A stretch of DNA of 64,000 bases, taken from assembly GCF_027580225.2 (NCBI RefSeq), contig NC_073354.2, positions 6,672,001-6,736,000 of the forward strand. Reading direction: 5' to 3'. A program made the translations under genes and the position numbers. This DNA comes from Misgurnus anguillicaudatus. Lineage: Eukaryota > Chordata > Actinopteri > Cypriniformes > Cobitidae. The notes beneath the pieces were generated by a model. The model saw nothing but the letters and a program-made list of their open reading frames with translations. It had not been told where the DNA came from and searched no databases. The first letter of the stretch is position 1. Each line of letters begins with the position of its first letter. Shown here piece after piece: positions 11,761 to 22,500 of the stretch.

Positions 11761-11950
11761 AGGCAGGTTGCATGATCTCTGAATGATCTCTCCTGACATT
11801 TGAAATCACCTAAACAAACACGCCTACCCCAATAGAATCTGGACCTTCTTTTGATAGACCCCCCTTCCTGCTGATTGGTTACAAGTGCGTTTTGGTACTC
11901 GGCCTGACTCCCTTTTCCAAAGCATTTTTTAAAAATCATGCACACCGCCT
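11761..11950. mobile_element. TTAA-flanked MITE, AGGCRG family, copy 1
   Basis: TTAA at 11757-11760 and 11951-11954 flank AGGCAGGTTGCATGA ... TCATGCACACCGCCT. The centre (GACATTTGAAATCACC, then CCAATAGAATCTGGACC) matches the copy at 39515-39747 closely. A TTAA duplication is made by piggyBac and Kolobok transposases. Non-coding. Confidence 0.75.
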
Positions 11951-11954
11951 TTAA

Positions 11955-12080
11955 AGGTACAATATGTAGGAATTTTCACCACTAGAGGTCATTATTTCAC
12001 AATAACAAAGGCAAAGCCAGTGGAACAATGAGAGTTGTTGTTTTCATCATCCAGAGTGGAATTCGCTAGTCATGTTCATG
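11955..12080. repeat. 5' end of the AGGTGCAGTGTG TTAA-MITE family
   Basis: It begins AGGTACAATATGTAGGAATT directly after the TTAA at 11951-11954. This matches the end of the complete copy at 49050-49429 (AGGTGCAGTGTGTAAATTTT). The right end is not found, so the copy is truncated. Two TTAA elements therefore share one TTAA junction here. Confidence 0.5.
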
Positions 12081-12164
12081 GATGAGATACTGAATTCATG
12101 ATTTATTATCTCTATGTTTGATCATATTATTTTATACCATCGTAATAAAACGACAGCTGGTTGT

Positions 12165-12784
12165 TAGTCTATTTTCTTTAAAAAAAAATTAAAGATAATT
12201 TACTCACCACCATGTCATCCAAAAAGTTGATATGTTTCTTTGTTCAGTTGATAAGAAACTGTTTTTGAGGAAAACATTCCAGGATTTTTCTCATTTTATG
12301 GACTTTTAATGAACCCCAATACTTTGCAATTTTAAACCGCATTAAAAGAACTCTAAACGTCAGTTTATTGTTTAAAATGGTCCGCAAATGTGCGTTTCAT
12401 ATATGTAAGACGTGACCTTTCGACGTCATTACACAATTACGTGAGGTCGCGCTGGGGCGTCGCGTCACACAGCTGGAGGAAGAAGAGAAGTTGTGGTTTA
12501 AAAACACTTTTTTTATTTTTCTTGCCAATAATGACAATCGTTTCACTAGATAAGACCCTTATGCTTCATTTGGGATCGTTTATGGAGTCCTTTTAAACTC
12601 CGTTAAAAGTGCAATTTTAAACTGCATTAAGGCTGTTACGTGTTGGGGTCCATTAAAGTCCATTAAAATGAGAAAAATCCTGGAATGTTTTCCTCAAAAA
12701 ACATAATTTCTTCTCGACTGAACAAAGAAAGACATTAACAGTTTGGATGACACGGTGATGAAAAATATATCTGGAATATATCCT
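12165..12784. mobile_element. TTAA-family element (TTTACTCACC arm), copy 1
   Basis: The left arm GATAATTTACTCACCACC ... CTTTGTTCAG is mirrored by CTGAACAAAGAAAGACAT on the right. The right tip ATATATCCT is followed by TTAA at 12785-12788; the left tip is degraded. The centre holds CpG-rich sequence. Relatives are at 27258-27522, 28248-28913 and 37429-39078. At the position equivalent to the nested insertion of 37958-38770 this copy is uninterrupted (GTGGTTTAAAAACAC). Confidence 0.65.
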
Positions 12785-13041
12785 TTAATATTTCATGTCC
12801 GATTTGACACAAACTTCCTTTAGAGATCTGATTGCAGGTTTTTATTTAGAGGTGTTTAGCTTATTATAAATTACACATTTACTGTGTATGTTGTAACATG
12901 TTTGGCATTTATAGGAATAAAATTACCTTAACATTTTTAGATAATCTTAATAATGAGATAAAACATGTTTACAACCTCAAAGCCCTTTTTAACCCAGTAT
13001 ATCATAACTAACATTTTGAAGCCACTGGGAAAGGGTGTAAG

Positions 13042-14283
13042 TCACTTCTTAGCATTTTTTTTCCCAAAATACTTGGAAAAGTTGTCCATGATTGCGCTGA
13101 TGGGTACAGAAACAACAAGTAAACCACAGAGGATGCAAAAGGTAGCTACGATTCTCCCGGCCAAAGTCTGTGGATATACATCCCCGTAGCCCACTGTTGT
13201 CAGGGAAACAATGGCCCACCAACAGCAATTAGAAAAGGAGGACATTGTGGATGAAGCGTCATCTTTCTCGATGTAGTAAATCAAAGTTGAGAAGAACGGT
13301 ATTCCAACAGCAATGAAAAGAAGAAGACGACACACCTCATGGTGGGAATCTTTTAAGGTTTCACCAAAAGCTCTCACACCTTCTGAATGTCTCGCAAGTT
13401 TCAGGACCCTGAAAGCCCTCATCACCTGAAGAATCTGAACCACCTCTTCGACGTTGACCAGACTTGCCCTGTCTTTCTCATTCAATCCTTCAAAGGCCAG
13501 AATCACATAGAAGGGCAAGAAAGAAGCGAGGTCGATGATATTCAAAGGATTTCTCAAAAACTTCCAAGGACGAGGAGCAGCGAACATTCGCAGGGCAAAC
13601 TCCACCGTGAAGAAAATAATACAGGTAATCTCCAAGCAGGCCAGTACAGAAAAATCTGTATAAGTTATGTGTCTGTATTCGGGCATGCTGTGGACAAACA
13701 TGGCCACGATGGAGGTCAAAATAATCACGATCGACAACACCGCTAAGCCTTTTGCACATCTGGAGTAACCGGGATCTTCGAGGGTCTGCCACATAAACTT
13801 GCGCGTATCCGAGCACCACGTGCCCTCAAATGTCAGGTCACTGCTGGCGGCCGAGATCTCTTCAGGCGACGAATCGCAAACATTCTCCAGGTTCTTCTCC
13901 TTCTTATATTTTCGCTCAAACAACCAATCGAAACAGCAGGCTTCCAGATCCTTGACGCAAAGACCCCAGTATTCCATCTCCTGAATGAAGCAAAACACAC
14001 AGAGCTCCTCTAAAGCGTGAAAGTGTCCAGTGCGGTAGAAATTGAGGACACAGTAAAAGACTTGTGGGCTCCTGTCGAAGTAATATTCCTGCTCGGTGGG
14101 GTTGTAGTCGTCGCAGAGCTCCAGGATGGCTGAGATGCTACAGCACTGCAGTAACTGAGCCACACGTGTGTTTGGGAACCGGAGCAGAATGCAACGCTCC
14201 ACCTTGTGCCGGATGCCTCCAACATTGATGTTAACCAGATCTTCTTCGTTGCTCTCATGGTGAAAAACCTGTCCATACACCAT
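13042..14283 (-). CDS. KCNS/Kv9-like silent voltage-gated K+ channel subunit
   Basis: Single open exon of 413 codons; the ATG sits in a strong context (CCGCCATGG). The N-terminal T1 tetramerisation domain (about residues 15-120) carries NVGG, CDDY, EYYFDR and EYWG. Six membrane segments follow: S1 178-198, S2 212-233, S3 246-264, S4 279-299, S5 315-335 and S6 374-396. S4 has basic residues at three-residue steps (R289, R292, K295, R298). The selectivity filter TTVGYGD is at 362-368. The usual S6 PVP gate motif is replaced by VPIS at 393-396; loss of this motif is typical of Kv5/6/8/9 subunits, which do not conduct alone but modify Kv2 channels. The start (MVYGQVFHH), LCDDY and HSMPEY segments fit Kv9 best. 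It is short: it stops 13 residues after the S6 NFSKYF motif, whereas Kv9 proteins usually have a longer tail. The orthologue among KCNS1/2/3 is not settled. Neighbour on the other strand: the ZPAX-like gene. Confidence 0.85.
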   Translation of the reverse strand: MVYGQVFHHESNEEDLVNINVGGIRHKVERCILLRFPNTRVAQLLQCCSISAILELCDDYNPTEQEYYFDRSPQVFYCVLNFYRTGHFHALEELCVFCFIQEMEYWGLCVKDLEACCFDWLFERKYKKEKNLENVCDSSPEEISAASSDLTFEGTWCSDTRKFMWQTLEDPGYSRCAKGLAVLSIVIILTSIVAMFVHSMPEYRHITYTDFSVLACLEITCIIFFTVEFALRMFAAPRPWKFLRNPLNIIDLASFLPFYVILAFEGLNEKDRASLVNVEEVVQILQVMRAFRVLKLARHSEGVRAFGETLKDSHHEVCRLLLFIAVGIPFFSTLIYYIEKDDASSTMSSFSNCCWWAIVSLTTVGYGDVYPQTLAGRIVATFCILCGLLVVSVPISAIMDNFSKYFGKKNAKK

Positions 14284-14441
14284 GGCGGAGGTATTGTTTC
14301 AATCACTTCAGGAAACTTGATAAAGGCAGTCTTGCATTTTCTAAACAAATGAAAATAATGTATGTATGATAACAGATATATCAACGACACTCAACAACAA
14401 TAAATCATGACTACGCAAATCATATTAGACATAACATGTAC

Positions 14442-15272
14442 ACTGTTAAAAATTTCTTTAGAAATTACAGTATAACTGGCAGCTGTTTGCCTTACTGTAA
14501 ATTAAAATGTATGTTATTTACTGGCAAGAGGTTGTTCAAAGTTAAATGTTAACAAATCTTTGTCTTTACAAATAAAACTATAAAATAACAGCCCCATGCA
14601 AAGCATTCTGGGAATCAAAATCTAAAGACAAAAACAGGCTGCGTCCGAAAGCTCTGAAATGCTTCCCTCTGAGGCAGCATTCCAAGGCAGGACGGCATCA
14701 AGGCATGTCCGGGTGCAACGTTTGGTTTACTTCATGAGAAACCTACATGTCCTGTCCCACAAGTTATGCGTTGGCGTGCACGGAGAATGTGATTGGTCGA
14801 GCTCGGAAAAATAAAATGGCAGCCAAGGAAGCAGCTGGAGCACAAATTTAGTGTAAATAAAGTTATATTTACACTTTTTAATTGCATTTCTAGTGAGAAA
14901 TGATTGTAGTAGTTGGGATTAGTTATCATAAAGGCGCTCTCAGTTTATTTTTCAAACAGAATTCCATGAAGTGTGTCCAAAAGCGTTTCTCTAGCAGCCT
15001 TCATGCCTCCGAAGTCATTGCCTCATGAGGCAGAGAGGCAAAAAAGTCAGCTGCCGAAGCTTTCGGACGCAGCCACAGAAAAAGGTTGATGAGGATTTCT
15101 GGTTCCCAGAATGCTTTGCATGCTTTGCATTATTTTATAGTTTTATTCTGTAAAGATAAAGACTTGTTAATGTTTAATGTTCATTTAACTTTGAACTGTT
15201 GCCAGTAAATAAATTTAAATCTACAGTAAGTTACTGGCAAACAGCTCCATAAATACAGCAATTTTTTACAGA
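14442..15272. mobile_element. Long-TIR element between the divergent genes
   Basis: The left arm (CTGTTAAAAATTTC ... AACTGGCAGCTGTTTGCC, and further in CCATGCAAAGCATTCTGGG) is mirrored by the right arm (CCCAGAATGCTTTGCATG ... GGCAAACAGC ... TTTTTTACAG). Arms are about 190 bp. Its centre is occupied by the 14637-15074 element. It lies in the 2.3 kb between the K+ channel and ZPAX-like starts. Confidence 0.65.
14637..15074. mobile_element. GGCTGCGTCCGAAA family MITE, copy 2
   Basis: GGCTGCGTCCGAAAGCT is mirrored by AGCTTTCGGACGCAGCC. Flanked by ACA on both sides (14634-14636 and 15075-15077), a 3-bp repeat. Same interior as 8211-8648. Nested within 14442-15272. Confidence 0.7.
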
Positions 15273-16421
15273 AAATTCTAGATTTTGTGACTGTAGGGGA
15301 AACCATACCAAAATCTAAGTTACAATCCATCCAATTGCATAAATGTTTATTTTCTCCGCCAATGGTTTTGTTTGCTGGTGGTATCACACATGGCATCAAA
15401 GTTCTCCAAAGAAAATCTTGAATAATACATTTTTATATGCGCACATTAATTAAACTATATTATAAGACAAGTGGACTTCTCCTCATTTTTAGGGGCAAGA
15501 TGTCACATTTTTGTCAGGTTAGTTATGCTTTAAATTTCATACTGATAAATATATTTTACATTTAGGCATTTTAGCCACACCTTTGTCATATTTTTGAATA
15601 TTTAACATGTTTTGTTTCAGTATTATGTCGTCCTAGAAATTTTGCTGACAAACATTAAATAGTCTTTAGTAAAGTCCATTTGGAATAAACATATGTTTTA
15701 CAGATGGTTAATGAAACATTTTAATTATGGCATTAAAGAAAGAAAAAATATATATTTTATAAACAAACCTAGCCTAAGAAAATTTTATTTTAGTAAAAAG
15801 CCAATTTCAGTGCTTTTACAATTACAGTGCATTCATTCAAGTTTGCCATTCAAGTCAAAGCCTTGGTTTGTGACAAATATTCCCATTGTCTCCCTCAAAT
15901 CATACCGTTATAGTCACAAAAAAGAGACTTTAGACAAAACTGGGAAAAACACCATTAAGTAAAAATCACTTACCCGTGCACTTAACTAAAAAAGCACTTT
16001 ATCATCACCAGTAGATGAAAAGTTTTTGGGAAACTATACTACAAATCCAACTGTTCGTCAAAGATCGGTTTTTCAAAATTCGCAAAAAGCAAAAACAAAC
16101 AAATACGAGGCGCGTGTCCATCACGTTGGCAACCTAGCCCCATATATGGTAAAGGCAACTCCAGCGGAAACAGCTAGACGGTCAGTCTCGTTAGTTGTTG
16201 TTCGCTACGTCAGAATTATTTCGGTAAATGTGTTTCCATGTCCCATTATTCGCATTTTCTCGTATAAATAACAAACCACTGACACTTTTTTGGGAATTAC
16301 GTTTTTTTTTAATCGAAATTTGGCGTTTCCATCACTCTTTTTTGATGCGATAATGCGCATAAAATCATGCTGTGGAAACAAGGCTTGTGAAACGTAAAGA
16401 GTCGTCTGGAGCTCGGAGCCG
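15273..16421. other. Intergenic upstream of the ZPAX-like gene
   Basis: Mostly unrecognised AT-rich sequence. A TATAAATA word lies at 16264-16271 inside a stretch (about 16215-16375) with GTGTTTCCAT- and GTGGAAACA-type words that looks like a degraded TIR element, so I do not treat it as the promoter. Confidence 0.4.
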
Positions 16422-16458
16422 CAGGTGAGGCTCGTGCACTGTTTGGGTTCCTCACCTG
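16422..16458. promoter_or_regulatory. Inverted pair of E-boxes upstream of ZPAX-like start
   Basis: CAGGTGAGG (16422-16430) and CCTCACCTG (16450-16458) are perfect 9-bp inverted copies, each holding a CANNTG E-box, 130-170 bp before the start codon. E-boxes bound by the oocyte bHLH factor FIGLA regulate ZP genes in vertebrates. That this pair does so here is inference from position and sequence only. Confidence 0.35.
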
Positions 16459-16589
16459 TGCGCAATAATTAACAATCAGAGCGCAGCGGGGACGCGCGGG
16501 TGATTAACGAGCTGGAGCGTGATATCTCTCAATCTGTTACCACACAGACGATGTTTTCTATTGCACCTTTTCACAAATATCTACAAACA

Positions 16590-19500
16590 ATGGTGTGCTT
16601 TGAAATATGGTAGGTGTTCATCTACGCAAAATGTGTGTTTTAACTAAACACAGAATTTGTTTTTGAGTTTCTTTATGATGTTTATAGGGTTTTATGGCTT
16701 GTTATTGTACCTGCCACGATCATTCACGGAGACAATTCAGCAGGTAAGCCAAACTACAACCACTTAAACAGTTCTGTGTTGATTTTCATTTACCTAATGG
16801 ACCCACTTCCTTGTTTTCAGATGAAATAAATGCTGAATGTCTTGGAAGTAGAGTACAGTTCACCATCCACGGTTCATCGAGTGCAGTGACACCTTTAGAG
16901 GTTTATGCAGTCAGTAAGTTGTAATTGTTAGCATGCCAGTAACTTATTAAACCTCAGAATTAATTTGGGTCTCCTCTTGGTGTTTCAGATGACACACAGA
17001 TTGTACTCATAACACCTTACCTGGCAGCTCAGTGTGGCTACACTCAGAAATCTGATCCGTGGGGTAATACAATAGTCTCAGCCTCCCTACAAAGCTGTTT
17101 TGCGAAGAAAGAGGTACATGTCCTAGCTCTCATCTCTAAAGATTGATGTGGAATTAAATGGAAGGTGCTTAATTCTATCTAATGTTTTATTCATAGGATG
17201 GCATGGCATTTACAGTGGCCATGCAGTTTAAGCTGTATGATTTTCCAACGTCATCTGAGAAAGTCCACGAAGTGACCAAGTCCTGCAGTCATAAAATGAC
17301 CTCGCGTGAAATTATGTGTGAAACAAATTTCATGGAGGCAAGCAGTTTTGTTTTTCTCTTAACTTTCCAATATAACAAATACAGATGTGAAGAGAGACTT
17401 TCTGAGTCTTGAAGTTAAAATGATTCTTGCCCTGTCTATCAAGGGCTCCTGATGTGCCAATGGATGCATGCATTTTTGCTAGCTCTCTTTGCTGCATGTT
17501 TATTTAGGTATCTGTGAGGAAAGCACTACCAGATAAGACAGCTGCTTTAAAACATTTGGTAAGTGTGATTTTTGTGTATGATTGCAAAAATAGTAAATCC
17601 ACTATTATTCAGATTGGGTAGGGGAGAGCTGGGTTAGTTGTCATACTTTTCACACTGTCTAACATTTACTAAGCACCATACATCACAATGGTATAAATCT
17701 CATACTAAATGAAAGAAGGAAGTCTTGGGCACATATGTTGTATTCATTAAATTTTCATATTTTATCTCATTACGGAGTTGTAGACTGTTGAATATAGAAT
17801 GCTTACTTGTGACAATTTGCCCCAACGGCAGGTAAGTTGTCACCCTGGATCAGTGGTTCTCAAACTGGGGTCCGCGAGATGGTGCCAGGGGGGCCCCAGT
17901 TTTATGACATTTTATAAAATACATTAATTCGTCATGAATTCTGTGAAATTAAACCTGAAAAAAATAAGGCAGCACTACTTTGTATAATTTAATGTTTTGT
18001 TTAATTAAAATGTGAAGTTTTAGAAATGTTTTTTGTCATAAATTTTCTTTGGGGGGGCCGTGAAGGAATGCACCATACACAAAGGGGGCCGCACGCTGAA
18101 AAGGTTTGAGAACCACTGCCCTAGATTATCTAAAGAACAACACAACTACTTAATTGTGATTGATTTTACTTTTGCGCTTAACCCTGGGTTATCTTTGTTT
18201 TAAGCCCTGCTTTTTACTCTAGGTTAAGAATAGTTTCACACTTGTAATTTAACTCTTTCACCGCCATTGACGAGATATCTCGTCAATTAAGAGAAAACGC
18301 TTCCCCGCCAATGACGAGATTTTCCGTCTTTCTGCAATACCGGGTGGACAGATAATTACTCAACATGTTTAATCTGAGTGATTTTATGAGTGATTTTATA
18401 AGTTATTTACGCCTGCCGGCTGTGTAAAAACATTACTTTGTTCCGCTATTTGGAAGTCAATGGAAGGTCTGTTTTTTTCCCCAAAAAGGGGCAGTGTCGA
18501 AATTTACAGTCAAGTTCCCGGATGTGCCGGTAGTCCGTATAAAAAATTCAAATAGGTTAAAACTGCACATCTAAGTAGTTATCTTTATGGGGATTTTTTT
18601 AACTTTGTTTAAAATTTGAGATTTTAGTAATATGTATTTTAACTCTTTCCCCGCCAGCATTTTTTTAAAAAGTTGCCAGCCAGCGGCAGCGTTTTTCATG
18701 ATATTCACAAAAGTTGAATGCCTTCCAGAAAATGTTCTTCTTCAAATATATAAACAATACAATATACCAAATAAAAGAACAGACCCTCTGCTTTCAAACA
18801 AAAAAAGTTTCATCCTACCTTCAGTAGTTCTTTTGTAATCAGCTTTTGAATATGGGTAGGTTTCTGCAAAAACACCACATTTTGAGCAAAAAGCAGAGAT
18901 AATTCCATTTTTGTGACGGACTTTTCATAGAGATCCCATTCAGGGCAATCTTTAAAACAGACACGGACATGTAGCAGCTTGCCATAGGGCATTACTTCCG
19001 GGTTTAAAAAGTTGCGAAAGAAAATACTCGTCATCGCCGGGAAGCGTTTTTTCTTGATTGAGATCTCGTCAATGGCGGCGAAAGAGTTAAGTGTTTTAAC
19101 AGACTCATGTAACAACACCAGTCAAAAATAACTGTTATCCTATATGACACAATTCAGTTTAAATCTTAATCGGCCAGTATTTTTGGCTACCTATTGAAAT
19201 CTGTAACCGTTGCCTTCAACTGCCAAATATGTAAATTCATGCTAAATTAACATATTTACATAAAATCCACATTATATGTTATTTAGCGTTATGCCATATG
19301 ACACCGGATTTCACTACATTGTGTGCTAGTGAGGAAAAGGGTAAGTTAAACACATTTCATGAAAGACATGCATACATTTCACCATTGTTTGGTGGTCCTT
19401 CAGGGTCTTCCTGATTGTGTAACATGCTGTCTTACATCGTGTCAAAATTCACAATAAAATTACTCCAGTTTGCTTGTTATCCCGGATGGCATTGGCTGAC

Positions 19501-22500
19501 AGCCAATTTTGGGACAGAATGCTCCAGAGTATAACAATCAACTGGATGTCATATTCTTTGTAATATTAAAATATATTGTTGTCAGGACTCATACAGTAAT
19601 GCCTGTGGCAGAGATGTTAGGGTTTATTAATTTTTCTTCTTCAGTTTGTTTGGCTTTTTTGTATGTCACACTATGTTTAGACATCAAAATTGCACTTCAC
19701 GTCAGTGGGCCAAATGCTAAAATTGTCTCTCTAACAGCCCACAGTTGATTCTAACTTGGAACTCTGGAAGATCATACTGTACACCCCTGAAGAGAAGGCT
19801 TTTTATGAGGAGGATCTACTAAAGATGGGTTACAGTGTTAACAGTTCTCCATCAAGACTGGTGATGCGAAGCCCGTACAACATGGCCGAAAGCTTTGTAG
19901 AACGTGTATGAATTCATTTGAGTGCCATTAATAATTTCTCACTTTTTTTGTCTGTGTTTGATTGATGTGTCTTCTTTTCAGCTCGCAGACGTTGACATGA
20001 TCGTGTTCAAATCGGCGGTCTTGTACCGAGACCGATGGATGATGGCTATAGTGGAGGCATCAGCTGCTTGTCCAACAAGTGAGGCTTTTTAATACACAAA
20101 CTACAATGACCAAAGAACTAAGACTTTCTGTTTACACAAGGTTGGTTTCTCTCAAATATTGTACACAAATCTGTCTAAATCGGTGTTAGTGAACACTTCT
20201 TGTTTGCTGAGATAATCCATTCGCCTCATAGGTGTGGCATATCAAGATGGTGATTGCGCAGGTGTGCCTTAGGCTGGCCACAATAAAAGGCTGAGTGCTG
20301 AGAGAGAAAACTGCACATTTTACAATGTCACAGATGTCACAAGTTTTGAGGTAGCGTGCTCTTGGCATGCTAACTGCAGGAATGTCCACCAGGGCTGTTG
20401 CCTGTGAATTGAATGTTCATTTCTCTATCATAAGCCGTTTCCATAGGCATTTGAGAATTTGCCCAAACATCCAACTGGCCTCACAACTGCAAACCATGTG
20501 TAACCACACCAGCCCAGAACCTCCACATCAGCATTTTCACCTCCAAGATCGTCTTAGACCAGGCATTTGGACAGCTGCTGCAACATTCGGTTTGCATAAC
20601 CCAAAAATTTCTGAACAAACTGTTTCAGGGAAGCTCATCTGCATGCTTGTCGTCCACATTGGTGTCTCAACCTGACTTAAGTTTGTGGTCGTAACCAACT
20701 TGAGTGGGCAAAAACTCACATTAAAGGCGTCTGGCACTTCAAGGATTAATCAATTAAAATGCCTGTGAAGTGCTTCAGGTGAATTTGCATGTGGTCTTAA
20801 AGAACCATAAAAAAACTGTGTTGTCTTTGTGTCCACAGATGGAGCCACTGTCGTCGGTCAGATGATTTTTTGGCACGTTCCTCGGCAGATCCCCCATCTG
20901 ATGTCTTCTGATTTTGAGATATTGGAGGTTCATCTGGGAGTTAATGGCAGAAGACTCACACCCGTTGAAATGGCCAGCCATAACTACACCATGTCTTTTA
21001 CAGAGTCCCATATAGTCATTGTGATTCCCATTGGTTCTCCTGATGGATACTACAAGGTTGGGTTTCTTCCTCTTTTATTTACGTTAAAAAGTAAAAGGAA
21101 CCAATGACAAGTCCTCATTTCATTACAGAGTCATGTTCACATGGAGCACTACCATATCAGTTACACCATAGAGCCCATGCTGGAAATGCTGTGGAAGGAG
21201 CTACTGGATAGGACCACATATCAGGTTTTGTTCCCCATCACCACCCCTCTGACACCCTGGCAGCCCCAAATCACTGACAGTAAGTGTTCAATTTGGGCAA
21301 AATTAGAGAATTATTGAATTCCAAGTGAATTATTTATGTGATCAGATACTCTGGCAAAGCAGAAGATGTTTGATGTCCTGCTGGGTTACTTTCTGCCTGA
21401 TGTGGAGTTGTTGAATATCACTGTGGGCTCTCAGGTGCTCAGCATCTCTGAGCTCATCAGTAGAGGTTTTGGCCTACAGGAGCACCACTTCCCTAATGGC
21501 ACCAAAGGGTTTTCTTTCAGGGTGTCCTTCTCTGATCCCAACGTCCAGAAAATGGTGCGTTCGAGTTTTTTCCTTGCTTGCTGGTTTGGATGCGTCCATT
21601 GTAGACTGAAGTATGAAGAATCATCAAACTAAGATTAAATAAGATAGCAAAGTAATAGATTTATTTTCTATGCCAGACATGTTTATGCTTAATTACAGTC
21701 ACAAAATTCCCCTTTAAGTTATTTTAACGCATGATGTTTTCAGTTAGTCTACTAAACCTCTCTGAATTTACCCTGCTTCCCATTCAAAAGTAAATATAAC
21801 AATAGGCTTGTTTGAGATGTGGCTCGCCTCAACCGAAATTTAGACATTAGAAATTTAGAGCATGCGGCTGCAGTAAGAGGAAGAATAAAAATGGGCTTAT
21901 AAGATGGACTTATCACCAATCTCGCAATCCAGTCGACCACAAACATCAGCAGAGGCAGAGATCGTGGTTGCATATTTTTTCGTAGATGAAATGGATAAAA
22001 CTGAAATATCAATAAATACATTTATATGAAGGTGTTTATAATGAGAGTCAACTAAGTTGAATGTACAAACTGTTCATTACTGGAGAACGCAACTTATGGT
22101 GCTTTTCCATTGGAGAGTACCCCACGATTTGGTTTAGTTTGGGTCGGGTCCGCTTTTCCACTGGGTGCAGTACGTAGTACCAGATACTTTTTTTAGTACC
22201 ACCTCGGCTGGGGTTCCAAGCGACCTGAGCTGATACCAAAACGTGACGCAAAAACATTGTAGATCACTGATTGGTCTGAGAGAATCGTCACTACCAGCGT
22301 CATCGCTATAATGTAAAAGATTAGCTTTACCTTCATGCTAGCTTGCGCTGTCTCGAGCAAACCTGTTGTCATATGTGCTTCGCTGTAAGTTCCTAAACTC
22401 CATTTTTAGCGTTGGAAAAACATCCACAGGTTGAGAATCAGGAACATCATACGTTTTTCCAGACCTGCAGTTTGTGTCGGCACATTCGCAATGCACATGG

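Noticed and set aside
13387..13819. ORFs of 109-119 codons overlapping the K+ channel
   Set aside because: Shadow frames of the 413-codon channel exon; no domain of their own.
16264..16271. TATAAATA as the ZPAX-like TATA box
   Set aside because: It is over 300 bp from the start codon, inside what looks like a decayed TIR element. A transcription start closer to 16500 is more likely.
17203..17412. 69-codon ORF as a separate gene
   Set aside because: It is ZPAX-like exon 5 read through its GC donor into the intron.
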